A stretch of DNA of 64,000 nucleotides. Origin: Malurus cyaneus samueli. Lineage: Eukaryota > Chordata > Aves > Passeriformes > Maluridae. The translations under genes and the position numbers were made by a program. The notes under the pieces are model-generated. The model ran no database searches, was not told the DNA's origin, and saw nothing but the letters and a program-made list of their open reading frames with translations. This document shows positions 11,527-24,215 of the stretch, piece after piece (position 1 is the stretch's first letter; each line of letters begins with the position of its first letter). The stretch lies in assembly GCA_009741485.1 (NCBI GenBank), contig CM019237.1:50034050-50098049 (forward strand), in the 5' to 3' direction.

Positions 11527-12435
11527 TCAGGGCTCAGGGCTGGGGCCAGTTCTCTTTAAACAACAACCTGGTTGAGGGGATCGAGTGCACCCCCAGTCAT
11601 TTCTTAGATGACACCAGGTTGTGTGGTAGTGTGGATCTGCTGGAGGGCAGGAAGGCTCTGCAGAGGGATCTGGACAGGCTGGATCCATGGGGTCCGAGGG
11701 TTACCAGGCCAAGGACCAGGCCCTGCCCTTGGGTCACACCAACCCCTGCAGCTCCAGGCTGGGCCAGAGGGGCTGGAAAGCTGGGAAAGGCCCTGGGGGG
11801 CTGGGGACAGTGGCTGGACTGAGCCCAGCTGTGCCCAGGGGGGCAAGAGGCCAATGGCACCTGGGCTGTGCCAGCCATGGGGTGGCAGCAGGGCCAGGGC
11901 AGTGACTGTCCCCTGTGCTTGGCCACTGTGAGGCACACCTCAAATCCTGTGTTGTTCTGGGCCCCTCACTGCCAGATGGACATTGAGGGGCTGGAACGTG
12001 TCCAGAGGAGGGAACGGAGCTGGGAAGGGTCTGGAGCACCGAGGAGGGCTGAGGAGCTGGGGGGGCTCAGCCTGGAGAAAAGGAGGCTCAGGGGGACCTT
12101 CTGGCTCTGCACAACTCCTGACAGGAGGGGACAGCCAGGGGGGATCGGGCTCTGCTTCCTGGGAACAAGGGACAGGACAAGAGGAAATGGCCTCAAGCTG
12201 TGCCAGGTGTGGTGCAGGCTGGACACCAGAATTTCTTCACTGAAAGGGTGAGTAGACACTGGAAGGGGCTGCCCAGGGAGGAGATGGAGTCCCATCCCTG
12301 GAGATGTTCAAGAAATGACTGCACGTGGCACTCACTGCTCTGGGCTGGTTGACAGAGTGCTGTTTGGTCACACGTTGGACTCGATGAGGTCCTTTCCAAC
12401 ATGAATGATTCTATTATTGAATGATTCTATGATTT
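11527..12435 (+). mobile_element. CR1 LINE, longest copy (about 900 bp), with reverse-transcriptase remnant
   Basis: The 5' part encodes a recognisable piece of the CR1 reverse transcriptase. It includes the catalytic-loop motif as FLDD (usually FADD), followed by residues of the type [16 protein letters not shown]. The rest is the pol C-terminal region and 3' UTR (GACAGGACAAGAGGAAATGG, GGACTCGATGAGGTCCTTTC), ending in repeated GAATGATTCTAT octamers. Frame breaks follow shortly after the RT motif, so it is dead. Confidence 0.92.
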
Positions 12436-15079
12436 TAAGGTACCCTAATGGAATAATCTCAGCAGGCAAACACCTGACACTTCCATCTGCAGTGGGAGAG
12501 TGAAAAATCTAGAGATTGCCCTAGAGGCAGAGTCTGTAGGGGAAAGTATTCACACCCCTGAAATAACACTGCAGAGGAAAATAAAATAAATAAATAAATC
12601 AGGCATTGAAATTTTGTCCAGCGCATTCCTGAATGGATCCCGCGCCCTCTGCTGGAATGCTGTGCTCATGCCAGCCGAGCCAGGGCTTAGAGAACAGAAT
12701 ACAGGCGTGCCATGGGAAGGTCAGAGCTGGGAACGGGCAGGGGCTGGGTAGGAAGAGAAGGGCTCAAGGGATAAAATGTAATGTAAACATGAGAGACAAA
12801 TGAAGCATTACACAGCAGGGGATGAGGGGAGTCTTGGTCCCCTACAGGGTGCCCAGAGGGGGATGGATGAGCAAAGGCGTTTGGGGCTGTCTCAGCTCAC
12901 TTCGCAGCAGAGGGTAGACCCCAAAATTTGGATACTACAGTGGAGAGGAATCTGGAATTTCAGGTTTACTAAAAACTTCATCAGAAATCTCTGGCATGCA
13001 TGAGAATTGTGCAAACACAAGTCAAATCAGTGGGATGGATGAAGGGCACTGCCTGCACAACCTCTGGGGAGGGCTCCACCTCGCTCTGTGCTGCTCAACT
13101 CACCTCAGCCACTTTTGGTGCAGCAGATGTAAGGCAAGCTATCCTTGCAAACTTCTCCAGGCCTCTGGCTTCAGGGAGACTCAGAGGAGGAGCCGATTAG
13201 CAACAGAAGAGCAGATCCTGGAATGGCCATCCCTGCTTCTGGGGATGCACAGAGCACAAGTCACTGAGCCTCAGCTCTTTACAGCACAGTGTATTTGTAC
13301 CTCTGATACCCCATGCTGCCTCCAGGCTGCACGTTGGTGACCATCAAGAGTGCATGGTACGGATGAAAAGTCCTGGGAGCTTTCCTCCCTCCTTCAGTGA
13401 CACCCCGGGTTGATTCCCACATGGACATGCAAAGGAATGGCAGGACTGTATTGGGCGTACAGAACAATCAGAATGCACAAAGTGAGCAGCTACATGAGGT
13501 AAACAGCACCTGTTTGATTTGGAAGATGCTACAGCTTTACACCCCTCTATAATGGAGAAGTTTAGGTGGTGACTTTCTGAAACACAGCATCTCCTCAACA
13601 CCTTCCCCAGATCTTCACTACAGCCCTCCCAACCCAGGGTGTCCCTGTTTGACAAGGGTGCATAAGCACTGAGCCTTCACAGACACCTGCAGCTCCCAAA
13701 CAACAGTCAGGAGCAAATGTAAAAGCACGTTTTGCTCTGTTGAGCACTTAGGCTTGGATTGTCACTGTCCCCAAGTTCCTGGAGAACAAACCAATGGGGA
13801 AGGCGTCCTGCTGTTCTTAACCCTAATGGCTGCATGCCAAGAGAGAAAGAGCAAGTATTCATAGCAAAAAACATCTTATATGAGCATTTGCTTCTCCCCA
13901 GGACTGGCTGAACTTGCTGACCCCCCAAGGACACCAGGCTGAGCTCAGTCACTCCACTGTTTGTTAACTGGGAGTGCAATAGATATTGTGGTCACACTAC
14001 GTGTCTTTGGCAATTATAAAGTGGCTCTAGGTGGTCTTCTGACTGCTTTCAAGACATACTGAAAAGGCTGAATTTTTGTGAATATAGACAAGAAAATGAT
14101 ACCCCTATGACTACACAAATTGCTACTCAGGAAATGGCCCGGGCTACTGGGAGCTGTAAACGGGCATGAAAATATCTGGGCAGTTTTTCTGCTCCACCCA
14201 AGGGCAAACACACCAGTCACACTGGCTTGGATTGCTCTGGGCAATGGAATTTCTGCCATTGAAAAGAGAAAGAATGTGCTCTGCAGACCTGATAGTGTCA
14301 CCAAGATCCTCACTTGCCTTCAATTCTTTGGACATGGTAATTGATGAACACAAATTTGGCTGGGTCACAAAGAGAAATAGACACAGGGTTCTCACATTTC
14401 TCTGGTGAGAACTTCACCTCTCCCTTAGTCATGAGCTTCAGATTCTCACTCTTGTGTCTACTTGCTACTTTACCAGGAGTGGGTGTCTGCTGCCTGCAAT
14501 AAATTTGAAATTTAGGGGTGAACTCTACCCAGTTCAGCCAATGTCCATCAAGCTATGGTTCAAGACTCTTTAAGGATCTGTGGACAAGGTTTAAGGAGGC
14601 CATAAAAGTCATTAAGAAAAAACGGTTGTCAGTAAGCTGGTATTAACTGTGCTGCTATTCTCATCCCCAGCAACAATATTTAGAGTATCTTAAAATAAAA
14701 GACTGGGAAACAGTTATCTGTTTCCATCAGAGCTTGGGAAAGGTCAGATCTAGATATCTTCAAAGGGTCAAAGCCATATAACACAGGCTAATACCATTTC
14801 TTGTAGAAGCTGAACTGATTTCAGTCTAGATAAGTTTCCTGTTTCTGTCCATCTTCTGCATGGATATTCGAGTCTAAAGGATGACCACAAACAGACACCG
14901 AAAGGACAACAAGTACAGAGCAAATATATGACACTTCCCCACCTTTTAACCATTTCTATCTTTGGGGATCTACTGAAATTGGTGTGTTTTGTTCATTCAG
15001 TAACCTGCAATCAATCTCTCTCACACCTTATGACATCTCCCCTTATTTCCAACTGAAATACTTGCATCCCCACCATCCT
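12436..15079. other. No gene seen
   Basis: Unique-looking DNA. Several 100-codon frames overlap on both strands near 13.0-14.4 kb, without recognisable domains. Confidence 0.6.
12578..12599. repeat. (AAAT)n microsatellite
   Basis: Short run of AAAT units with one irregular unit. Confidence 0.9.
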
Positions 15080-15440
15080 CTATCAATGAGCTCCCCAGTT
15101 CTGTTTCTCTTTGCATGAAGTGCCACCTCCTTCGTGGTGTTTTGGACCTGAGTCCTAACAGTCTCACTGGGTTACTCCAAGTCTAGGTACCCAAGAAGAA
15201 ACAAGCCATGCTTAATCCCTACTCAAGCTCTCCATACCATTCATAATTTAACTTCTGTCATACTTTATGCCATTGATGAGCCTCCTTCTCCAAACACCTT
15301 CCAGTTATGGTCTGAAGATGACATCCAACAGTGACTTCATTCCATGAGCTGGCCAGAGACTCTGCCCACTGTTTCCCATTTTTAACCATACCAGGATCTT
15401 CTCTTTCTACACCATGACTGTACAGTTCCCTCTAAATCCT
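15080..15440 (-). mobile_element. Ancient CR1/L3-like LINE 3' fragment
   Basis: The plus strand shows CTCCATACCATTCATAATTT with ACTTCTGTCAT, and upstream ACAGTCTCACTGGGTTACTC. These are blocks of the reverse-complemented 3' region of an old CR1 lineage widespread in reptiles and birds. Divergence is far higher than in the other CR1 copies here, so its borders are approximate. Confidence 0.55.
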
Positions 15441-16094
15441 TCTGACCTAATCAAAGAAACTCACCTTTAACACTGTGTTTATCCTTTCAAAGACATCAGT
15501 TCCCTGAAGCAAAACTTTTCATAACAGAACAGCGTTGACTTTTATGAAGGACTTTTTTTTTGTATTTATTGGGCATTCGTTGATTCAATTCTTTGTTATT
15601 GTTACTTGGCTGACTACAAATGTCAAATTTAGCAGCCTGTGGTACCTTAGACACACTTGTGGAAACTGTTTTAAAGAAAGGCACCACCCTTTCTACTCTG
15701 CAGACTTCAGACACCAATGGAGGATTAAGTGAATTAAGTGCCATAATTCCACTATTTCCCTTGAAAGTCATGAGTGACTATCACTCAGATCTGATGATTT
15801 GTCAGCATTCAATCCATCTGCAACACAGTTTCTGCACAGTTATTTAATAGAAGAGATGCTCTTCTGTGTTTGATTTACTCTCTTTTAATTCAGTGACTCA
15901 CCAAATTGTATTCTCTAGAGGGATTGCTAATTCACTTCTAGGAAAATCATTTTAACAGACCAATTACGATAGCAGATACAAATGTTGTACTAAAAATTAA
16001 TGCATTTATGCTCCTCCCTGCTGCTCCTTTTTCCTGACATTTCTTATACACCTGTATTGCCACAAACACAATTTAAAACTCTGTGGGCCTTTAT

Positions 16095-16154
16095 GGGGGA
16101 TGTAGCTCAAGTGGTCAGCCTTGCATTGCTTAAGCCCTCATAATTGACCCTCCA
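16095..16154 (+). pseudogene. tRNA-Ala-like relic (pseudogene or SINE head)
   Basis: GGGGGATGTAGCTCAAGTGG resembles the 5' half of tRNA-Ala, including the A-box (TAGCTCA..GTGG) with one extra base. GCATTGCTTAAGC could be a decayed anticodon arm, and ATTGACCCTCCA a shortened T-arm and acceptor 3' strand. At about 60 nt it is too short and mispaired to be a working tRNA. Confidence 0.3.
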
Positions 16155-18596
16155 AAAACCATTTCCCAAACTTACCCTAAGCCTGACTGGATAAAAAAAC
16201 CCTCTTTGTCTCCTCTACAGTAAGTCAGACTGAAGAGGGTATCAGAACTAAACACCATGCAAGGGACTGAGAAAAGGCAGGAAGACAAATTCCTGGGGCT
16301 CACAGAGCCTTGGAGTGGCTTCACCTTTTGTAGGGACTCTCCAAATCCCAGATTTCAGAAAGAAGCTGTGTAATGAGTATCTGCAAGAGTGGAGGAGAGG
16401 GCTGTGCATACAGCCTGACTAGAAATGCCTTTATCCCCATCACCCATTTCCAGTTCTGATGAGTGATCACCTGCAGCAGCCTGAGGCAGGTGAGATGACC
16501 ACTCCTCCCTTCAGATCTTTGCTACCTGCTGGATAAAAAAAGACGCTTTCATAGATTTTTTTTTCCATAGAAGCATTTTGAGTTTTACTTAAGAGTACAG
16601 AGGGGGAGAAGTGATAGGGAGGGAGATAAAGGGGTTTGTGTCATTGTAACCCAAATCAGATTAATTATAATTGATTCTTTTGATTGAAAAAAATTATTTA
16701 TCTGATATTGTCTGGATATTGTGCATCCCCCTGTAAAATATTTTAGCAGTGGTGAGCAATCTCAATTCTACACACGTTGCTGCAGGTTCAGAGCAGTGCT
16801 GATGCAGGTTTCTAGCAGCAGGGTGTGTAATGACGGGATCCAAAACACAGCACCTTGGTGGCATTTGTGCCACTCACTTTAATGCAGGGTGTTTTGGGGC
16901 AACAACTTTCCTCCAAAAGGGGAGTCAAGAATCACCAGGGTGGAATGAAGAAGGGAAAAAATAAAAGTAAGTAGGCAGAAGGGGTTTAGAATGCAGCTGA
17001 GAGAACAAAAGACTTTATAAGACAAACAAAAGATGTGAATTAATTCAAATGTGAAAGTGGGAGGGTCCACGGCTCAGGGATTACAGGCAGAAAGGGCTTT
17101 GGGTGAGTGACAGGGAGCAGACAAGCACGTGCACTCATCAGTTGCAATGCTGTCAGTGGCAGGGGAGAAGAAAACACATCTGAGTGTGAAGCATTGCCCT
17201 TCAGCAAGACACAGACTCCTGCATCCCACGGGGAAACAGGGCTTTGTCCGTGAATGTTGTCTCCTTGCCCTCTTCCAGTGTGACTGAGGCAGACACATGG
17301 ATAAATGTCATATCCATAGGCTTACCTTTGTAGCTTCCAAGTCCAGAAGCAAGCAAAAGATGAGGAGTAATTTGGGGATTGTCATTGAACAGGACGGGTC
17401 TCTTGGAAGGTGGAAAACTCTGGGGAGTGCCCAAGGTGATTCTGTTTTGTCTCTGTATCCAACCAGACACGGAATCTGGGAGATGGGAAACCACCTCAGA
17501 GATACCTTCAAAAACACCTTTCCTTGAGCTGGGGCTGGAATGGAGTCAGACACATCCCTCACCAGCACTAGACTGATCTCCAGCCAGGAGATCAATTTGA
17601 TGGCAGGCAGAGCAGTCACCGAACAGAGGGACCACCCCTGCAGGACCGGGAGGGGAATATACCAAATTATCTTCACATCTTTCCCTGTGGCAGGAGCTCA
17701 GTGCAGCACTGCAGCAACCATCTCTAAGGAACAGAAGATGAAATTCTGCAAGTGGATGTGGGCTGTCCTAAAAAATGCTGCCCAGCCGTACTAACTCCAC
17801 ATAAAACATTTAATATGAACACAATAAAGTCCAAGAGGGCAACCAGCCTTTTTCACATAAAAACCCCCACACAGCATTTTAAAAAATACTCATTTTATTC
17901 ATGTCTAGCTTATTCAACAGTGGATCACACTGGTAGGAACAACCACAAATACGGAGTTACAAGGTTTCATCAGGTTCTCACCTGTGCAACACTGGGTTTG
18001 GGTCAACCACATATTATGGCACCACCACTAATGGCAATGATTGCTGTTCAAAGCTCACTTGAGTCCCATCTCCTGGTCCACTTCCTAGCCCAATAACCTA
18101 ATTTCCCCACTGTGTGTGGGATTGTCTGCAGAGAACTTGTGCTCTCAAAGCCTGAATCCAGCAAACAGCCTGAAGCACATGCTCCAGCAAAACTTCCCTG
18201 TACCTCACACTTTTTATTTGAAAGGCTTCACGTTTTCAGTGAAGCAAACTTACATTTAAAAACCCACCATCACCAATTTCTCAGGAATGCTGTAGCTGAC
18301 TAGTAAAGATCAGCTCCAGTAAGGGAGTTGGAATTACTTACCTCAGATGATCTGGCCTGCAAATTCCAGCCACCTTCCTTGGAATAAAAATCTGCATCAG
18401 AGCAGAGCAAGGTTTCACACCTAAAGCAAAGTGCCCCTGTCACTATCATCCCTGCTGGGAATGTGGGCACACAGTATGGCCTAAGGTCTCTGCCCCATGG
18501 ACTTCTGCAGGATATTCACACTTTTCCAAAGGCAGTCTGCACAAAGGCTGACTCTGAATATGATTGGCTTTGCAAGAAGGGTCTGTGGCAGCTCTG

Positions 18597-18630
18597 GTCA
18601 CTCAAGGACAGCTACATGTCCTTGAGTGAC
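18597..18630. repeat. Perfect 14-bp inverted repeat with 6-nt loop
   Basis: Left arm GTCACTCAAGGACA (18597-18610), loop GCTACA, right arm TGTCCTTGAGTGAC (18617-18630). All 14 pairs match. It lies in otherwise unremarkable unique-looking DNA. Confidence 0.97.
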
Positions 18631-21130
18631 AGATCAGGAGACAGGGACTCAGAATTCTCACAGCTGGCCTGCACTAGGAGGCAGAGCATCTCCCTTGGGA
18701 ATGTGGAGTATATACTGCTTGTCAAGGACTGCAGGCTCACATCCACACTCAGGACTACTCACAACATCTGCACCAGAAGCAGCCCCCCATTTGGCAGCTT
18801 AAGATTTCTCTAAGCCCAGTCCCACAAGGCTGTGGGAGCCACAGGCAGTCAGGAAGCTCCTCAGAGATCCAGACCCTCAGCCAGCAGCCACAAGGAGGTA
18901 CTGCAGTCCCAGCCTGTCAGAGCTGCCAAATCAGAGTGAGCTGCTTTCTACCTCTTTTCCCTCACTCACTGACTCTGAAAAAGGCCACACAGGCTAAAAG
19001 TCACTCAGGAAGATACAGAGGGTGTTATTGATGAAGGGTTCTAGGGAAGTTGGATGCCCAGCATCCATCAAGCCACCTTCTGAAAATCCCAGTTGTCACA
19101 TTTAACTGCACTCTTTCTCTCAAGCTCTCCCTTTTCCAGATTCAATTCTTCCTACCCCCCTCCCTCTCTTTTATGCAGAGAGCTGGCTGCATATACAGGC
19201 TGGATCCACATGTGGCCATGAAAATTTGGCTGCACAGCTGACCTTTGCTGCTGCCAAAGGGAGGGAATTCCAGGCCAAAGCATCCCTCTCTGCCCTTCAC
19301 TTTTCAGAGCTAATTGGGTTTTCTATCACTTTCAGCATGGCACAGCATGGATTTGTGGAGCTTGAAAAGCAACAGAGGTTTTTATCACAGTGGTGCAACA
19401 GGAGAAGACTTCAGAGAATTTTCTGGGAACACCGCGTACAATTATATTACAATTCCAGAATGGTCTGGCTATTGTGTCTCCTAAATCACACAAAAGACTA
19501 CAAACAGTGCTATTTCAGTGAAACTCTCTACGACCACTGAAAATAAGTCACTAACTCCTTTAGAGCAGGCAATGGACTCACGTGTTCACAAGGACTGACT
19601 GTACAGATGCCAAAGCAAGACGCTTTGCAGGTAAATGAGAAACACCTCTAGTTTGGGCCCATCCCTGTGGTAGCTGATAATTTGCATGAACAGGATGATT
19701 GCTGCTTGTACAGCCATGTGAAACATCACCTTTTTATCTGAGTTATGAAAACACAGCTTGGAAAAGCACAGTAATCCACAGCCAGAAAGACAGGCAGACA
19801 GACTTTGGCCACTCGCTTGGTTTTCCAGAGAGCTGTTTGCTCTTCTAAGGGCTGACCTTATGCATTTCCCAGGTCTGGATGCTCCACTTGAAAAAAGACT
19901 TGAAAGAAGTTTCAACAGCAGACTCTTCTGGAGGTGTCCTGTGCCAGTCTCCAGCTTCCCACAGGACTCAGTGCTTGTCTAGGGCTTTTGAGGGACAGCT
20001 TTGAAATTGTTGCTATTTAGCCAGGGCAGCTGAATCCTGCTTGAGTTTTCCCAGAAATGAGATGCATTGGAATTTTGTAGGGGATTCTTCCTGCTTCCTT
20101 CCTCCAATCCCTGATCACATTTAGTTGCAGTTTCTTGGAACTAAGAGTGTTGACCTCTTTAAAAGCAACAGCAGGAAGAAAACCACAGAGCAAGGAAATC
20201 AGTTTCCTGATCATAAAGCCTGTACCCCCTGCACACAGGGAAACTTCACCAACTCTACAGGAGGAAGATGCAACAACCTCTTTTGCAGCATTCTGTCAGG
20301 ACAGCCTTGTAGCATCCAGAATCCAACCTAGCAAGGGAAAAAAGAAAAAAAAGGTGTTGTGTTAAAAAAAATGCACAGGGAAAAGGTGTTATTTTACATG
20401 GATCACAGCAAAGCCACGCCAACCTAAGGGCTCATTTCTTCATGAGAATGTTTGAAAAGGCTGAATTTGAAATAGCTTGTCAACTGCAGCTGGTTAAAGT
20501 AAGAAGTGCTACATTTCTTCGCTCTCCTTGATGCCTGCTGGGATTGGATTTGGGGGTGATTTTCCTTACAGGTCCCAGGAATTACACACGTGTCTTCTCA
20601 CATGAGATGAAATGTGTATATTACAATGTGGCAAAGTTTGTTAGGATGCCTTGCAGTGCTCTGCTCTTCAAGGACAGAGACACAAGGTCTGAGTCTTACT
20701 GTAACTGGGACTTTGGGAATTCCCAGAGCCATTTTCTTGGCATCTAATTTTAGGTCCTTTTAAAACAGAGCTAATAGCATTTGAAACAGATGTAATAACA
20801 TTTGGCTTATAGGCCTCTCCCTCCATGCTGGGGGCCACAAATGTCTATCAAAGCAAGTGAGGGAATTAAAAATTAATTTTTTTTTTATTTTATTAACTCA
20901 GATCTAAAACAATTCATTAGACAGCTGAACAAAAAATGTTGGGTCTGCAAAAACTTTTCTTCCTTTAGACACTTCTCCCTAGTAACACTTTTGTGCAGTC
21001 CATTCCAGCTGCATCTGTGCTGGTGACTCATGGAACCTAAAGGGCTATTAATAAGTTATTAAAAGTATCAGCAGTCTTCCACAACAAAAGAAGGAGAAAG
21101 TAAAATTAAATACTGCATATTGAAATAAAA

Positions 21131-21404
21131 ATGAAAGACTGCACCCTGTGGAAGGAATCCACACTGTGGATGGGATCAACATTTTCAGGTCATGAAGAAC
21201 TGCAGCTCACAGGAAAGGCTCACATTGGAGAAATTCCTGCAGGACTGACTCCCACAGGAAGGACCCCACGCTGGACCAAAGGAAGAGTGTGGGGAGTCTT
21301 TAGTGATATTTTCTCTTCCCTGTTGAGCTCAGGAGGGAGAGTGACAGAGTCGCTTTCAGGGGCACCTGGCATCAAGCCAGGGTCAACCCACCACAGGTAC
21401 ACAC
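21131..21404 (+). mobile_element. LTR-retroelement remnant (ERVL-like), internally deleted
   Basis: Contains three degenerate units of about 35 bp of the type 'CTG...CCCACAGGAAGGACCCCACGCTGG'. These are followed by GAAGAGTGTGGGGAGTC and then, after an apparent internal deletion, by GATATTTTCTCTTCCCTG and a terminus CAAGCCAGGGTCAACCCACC. I recognise this pattern from a common avian LTR-element family; the name is uncertain. Non-coding. Confidence 0.5.
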
Positions 21405-21956
21405 ATAGAGTGTGACCTTAAATTCATCATTTCGGGACTCTTGGGTGCTAAACAAAACTCTGAGGGCCAGACTTAATTAATTGTGTGAGCAGCTGAAAGG
21501 GCTAGTAATGAGCTTAAAGAAGTTCAGCTTGTCCCTGCCTAAACACTGAGCAGCTCAAGCCTTGCACTGCAAGGACAAACATAATTTGTGTTTTTACACA
21601 GCATTTTCTACCACAACAATTCCATTTCCCACTTAGTGCAGGAGTCTGAAAGCAGCTTATTCCACTATGAAAACCATGCACTTTCTAGTCCCTGAGCTCC
21701 CACAGCTCCTGCTACTGCTTGGCAGTGACTCAAGGAGCCAGAAAAAGAACAAGAACAGGCTGTAAAAAGTGTGGCAGTGAGAAAGCCCTGGGCCAGAAGG
21801 TTGGTTGGCACATTGCCAAAGCCCAAAGGAGGAGGAAGAAGTGGGAGAAACATCAGAGATGGGAGAAGCCTACAAAGTGAACGAGATTTGTCAAGGACTC
21901 TGTCTAGGCTCAGAATGAGAAAATGTCAGCAGCACAAAAACATAAAATATCAGTTT

Positions 21957-22078
21957 ACATAAATATAAATATAAATATAATATATAAAATATAAATATAA
22001 ATATAATATAAATATAAATATAAATATAAATATAAATATAATATAAATATAAATATAAATATAAATATATAATATACA
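21957..22078. repeat. AT-only minisatellite, ATAAAT/ATATAAAT units
   Basis: About 120 bp made only of A and T, in 6-bp ATAAAT units interrupted at intervals by ATAATATAAA variants. The higher-order spacing of the variants suggests expansion of longer composite units. Confidence 0.95.
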
Positions 22079-24154
22079 TCAACACATTTGTATCTGCTCT
22101 TCAAAAAGTTGTCTAAGACAAAGAAAAGCCAGGTCTACCAACAAAATGCACAACTTGCTTGCTTTTTGTTCACCACCATTGTGAGAAATCTCTGCTTAAC
22201 ATGCTAAATATGTGCTGATCTTCAAAGCAAAATTCCCTCAGAGAGTTTTCTTTCAAGTTTTTTCCTGTGGATTTACATGTTGGAGAGGAGAGTTTTTGCT
22301 CCAGGGATTACAGCAGATGAACAGAGATGTTGAGAGGAGCTCACAGTTTTCAAGAGATACAGAGCAGCAATAATTGAATTCCAGTGATTGTTTCGAGTTT
22401 GATAAGTCAGAGACCCCACCAGACAATTCAGAGGCAGAAAGACAGGTCTGCAACAACTACATGAATTGAACCTAGGACAAGTCCCTGAATCTCCCAGCAA
22501 AGTGAACAAGCACAATGATAGCTTGGTCTGATCCTAATTTTAATTTTCCACTGATGTATCTGACATGGATCTCCCCCAAAGTTAGTAGAGATGTTCCACT
22601 GGGAAAGATTAAAGGATGAGAGTCTAAATATTCAATATTTGATATCTAAGATCTCCTTTTATCTATTATTTATATTACTAATTAAAAAAAAAAAAATAAA
22701 GCTTAGACATTGTAAAATACACTCTCTTACAGCTTGTTTCTGGTATGCAGGGATAAGTTCCTTTACAGTTTGTAAATTCATTTAATAAAGCTCCTTGGCA
22801 GCAATTGTGACTCCTTTTGAACTGGAAGTGCTGCATGTTTAAGGTATGAAATGTTACCTCGCTGTCCACAGCAAGGGTTGTGCAAAAGAAATGGTCCCAG
22901 TACATAAAAAGATAATGAAATACATAAACAGGTTTTTGAGTTTAGCACGACAAATTTCCTTGAATTACCTGTAAATCGAAAAGCCCAAATCTAAATTCTT
23001 CTGGACAACCTTTCATCAGCTGTTCTGACCCTAAACAAAGCAGCTGTGGGGATCAACCACTGCAGCCTTAAGCAGATCTCAGCAAACAGCTTAGAACATA
23101 ATACTGAGCTGTTTTATTCAGTTCTATCACAAACAGTCATTCAACACTGCAAATATTGGGGAAAACCCAACCAATGTGGTTGGGCACCAGCAGAACAGCA
23201 TGCTCACATTTTAGACCTGTCAGCCAGGCCAGGGTTTAGCCAGCACAGCAGAGAGGGACTGGCACGAAAACATCCTATATCCGAGTTTATGACAGTGATG
23301 GAAAGAACCATTAATATAATGATTACTGTCACTCACACAGAGAAGGCAATAGGAAAAGTTTGGAGTGGGCCGGAAGAGTGGCAGGTGGACCAAAGAAGAT
23401 TTTTCTGTCTCTGTAAATGCAGAAGTAATTAAGCACTCAAAAGGAATGAATGTGAAGGCAAATGTGAAATGTGAGACAAATAAAATACCAAAGTAGTCCT
23501 CCTCTATAACTTACTCACTACTCAGTTATTGCTTACTTACTTTTAAATATTATTTCAATATAAAGTACAAAACTAAACCAAGAATTTCCCAAGTGGTGAA
23601 TGACATTGGATGCTCAGCTTGAACTCTAAAGGGACTGAATTCCAGAAAGCAGAATGCAGATTTTATACAGAAAACAACCTACTACACTGCTGTCATTTTT
23701 TACAAGATGGACCTCATATATGCGTAGAGGGATGCAAGGGTTTAATTTTGGGCTCCCATTTTTCTACCCTTTATTGCCCTTAATTTTGAGAGCCTGACAG
23801 TGATGCCTAAATTCATAATAATTAGATCAACACTCCTCAGCGAGGCTTTCTGAGACCAGAGACATGAAAAATTAGACTGTGCTCTGGAATGGCACCTAAA
23901 CTCTGCTGGGCAGTTTTTCAACCCCTTTGAGACATCTTCTACATTCATGAATTGAAAAGATGGAATAAAATTCATGTTTCAAACAAAACTGCTGCCACCA
24001 TACAAGAGCTGGAATCCCTCTGAACGGTGAGAGATGCAATCCCATTCACACTATGCGTGCAAGTAAGGAGATCTACAGATACAAACAACTTCTAGCGAGT
24101 TAACTGAGAACAATTTCAGGCTCTGAGCATCCCTGAGTGTGGCAAAAAAATGCA

Positions 24155-24215
24155 GGGAACGTTATTTCAAGTGGATGTAACTCCACTGAAGCGAACTTTA
24201 CTCGCATTCATGAGG
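24155..24215. repeat. Old reptile/bird palindromic repeat fragment
   Basis: Contains GTGGATGTAACTCCACTGAA followed by GCGAACTTTACTCGC. This resembles a widespread, strongly palindromic sauropsid interspersed repeat whose core reads 'ACTCCACTGAAGTCAATGGAGT'-like. Family name unknown to me. Confidence 0.35.

Larger units (their letters stand above)
15441..21130. other. No gene seen
   Basis: Long repeat-poor stretch holding the tRNA-like relic and the 14-bp-arm hairpin. A minus-strand donor GAG/GTAAGT lies near 18341 with a weak acceptor 50 bp upstream, and a strong plus-strand acceptor (CTCTCTTTTATGCAG) ends at 19178 with no good donor to match. Confidence 0.55.

Noticed and set aside
18342..18391. 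50-bp minus-strand segment with a GAG/GTAAGT donor
   Set aside because: The donor is excellent but the acceptor (CTGATGCAG) has a weak pyrimidine tract; too little to support an exon.
19179..19630. Strong plus-strand acceptor at 19178 with further acceptors at about 19307 and 19336
   Set aside because: The only downstream donor candidate (GCAG/GTAAAT near 19630) is moderate and the pairing arbitrary, so I do not call an exon.
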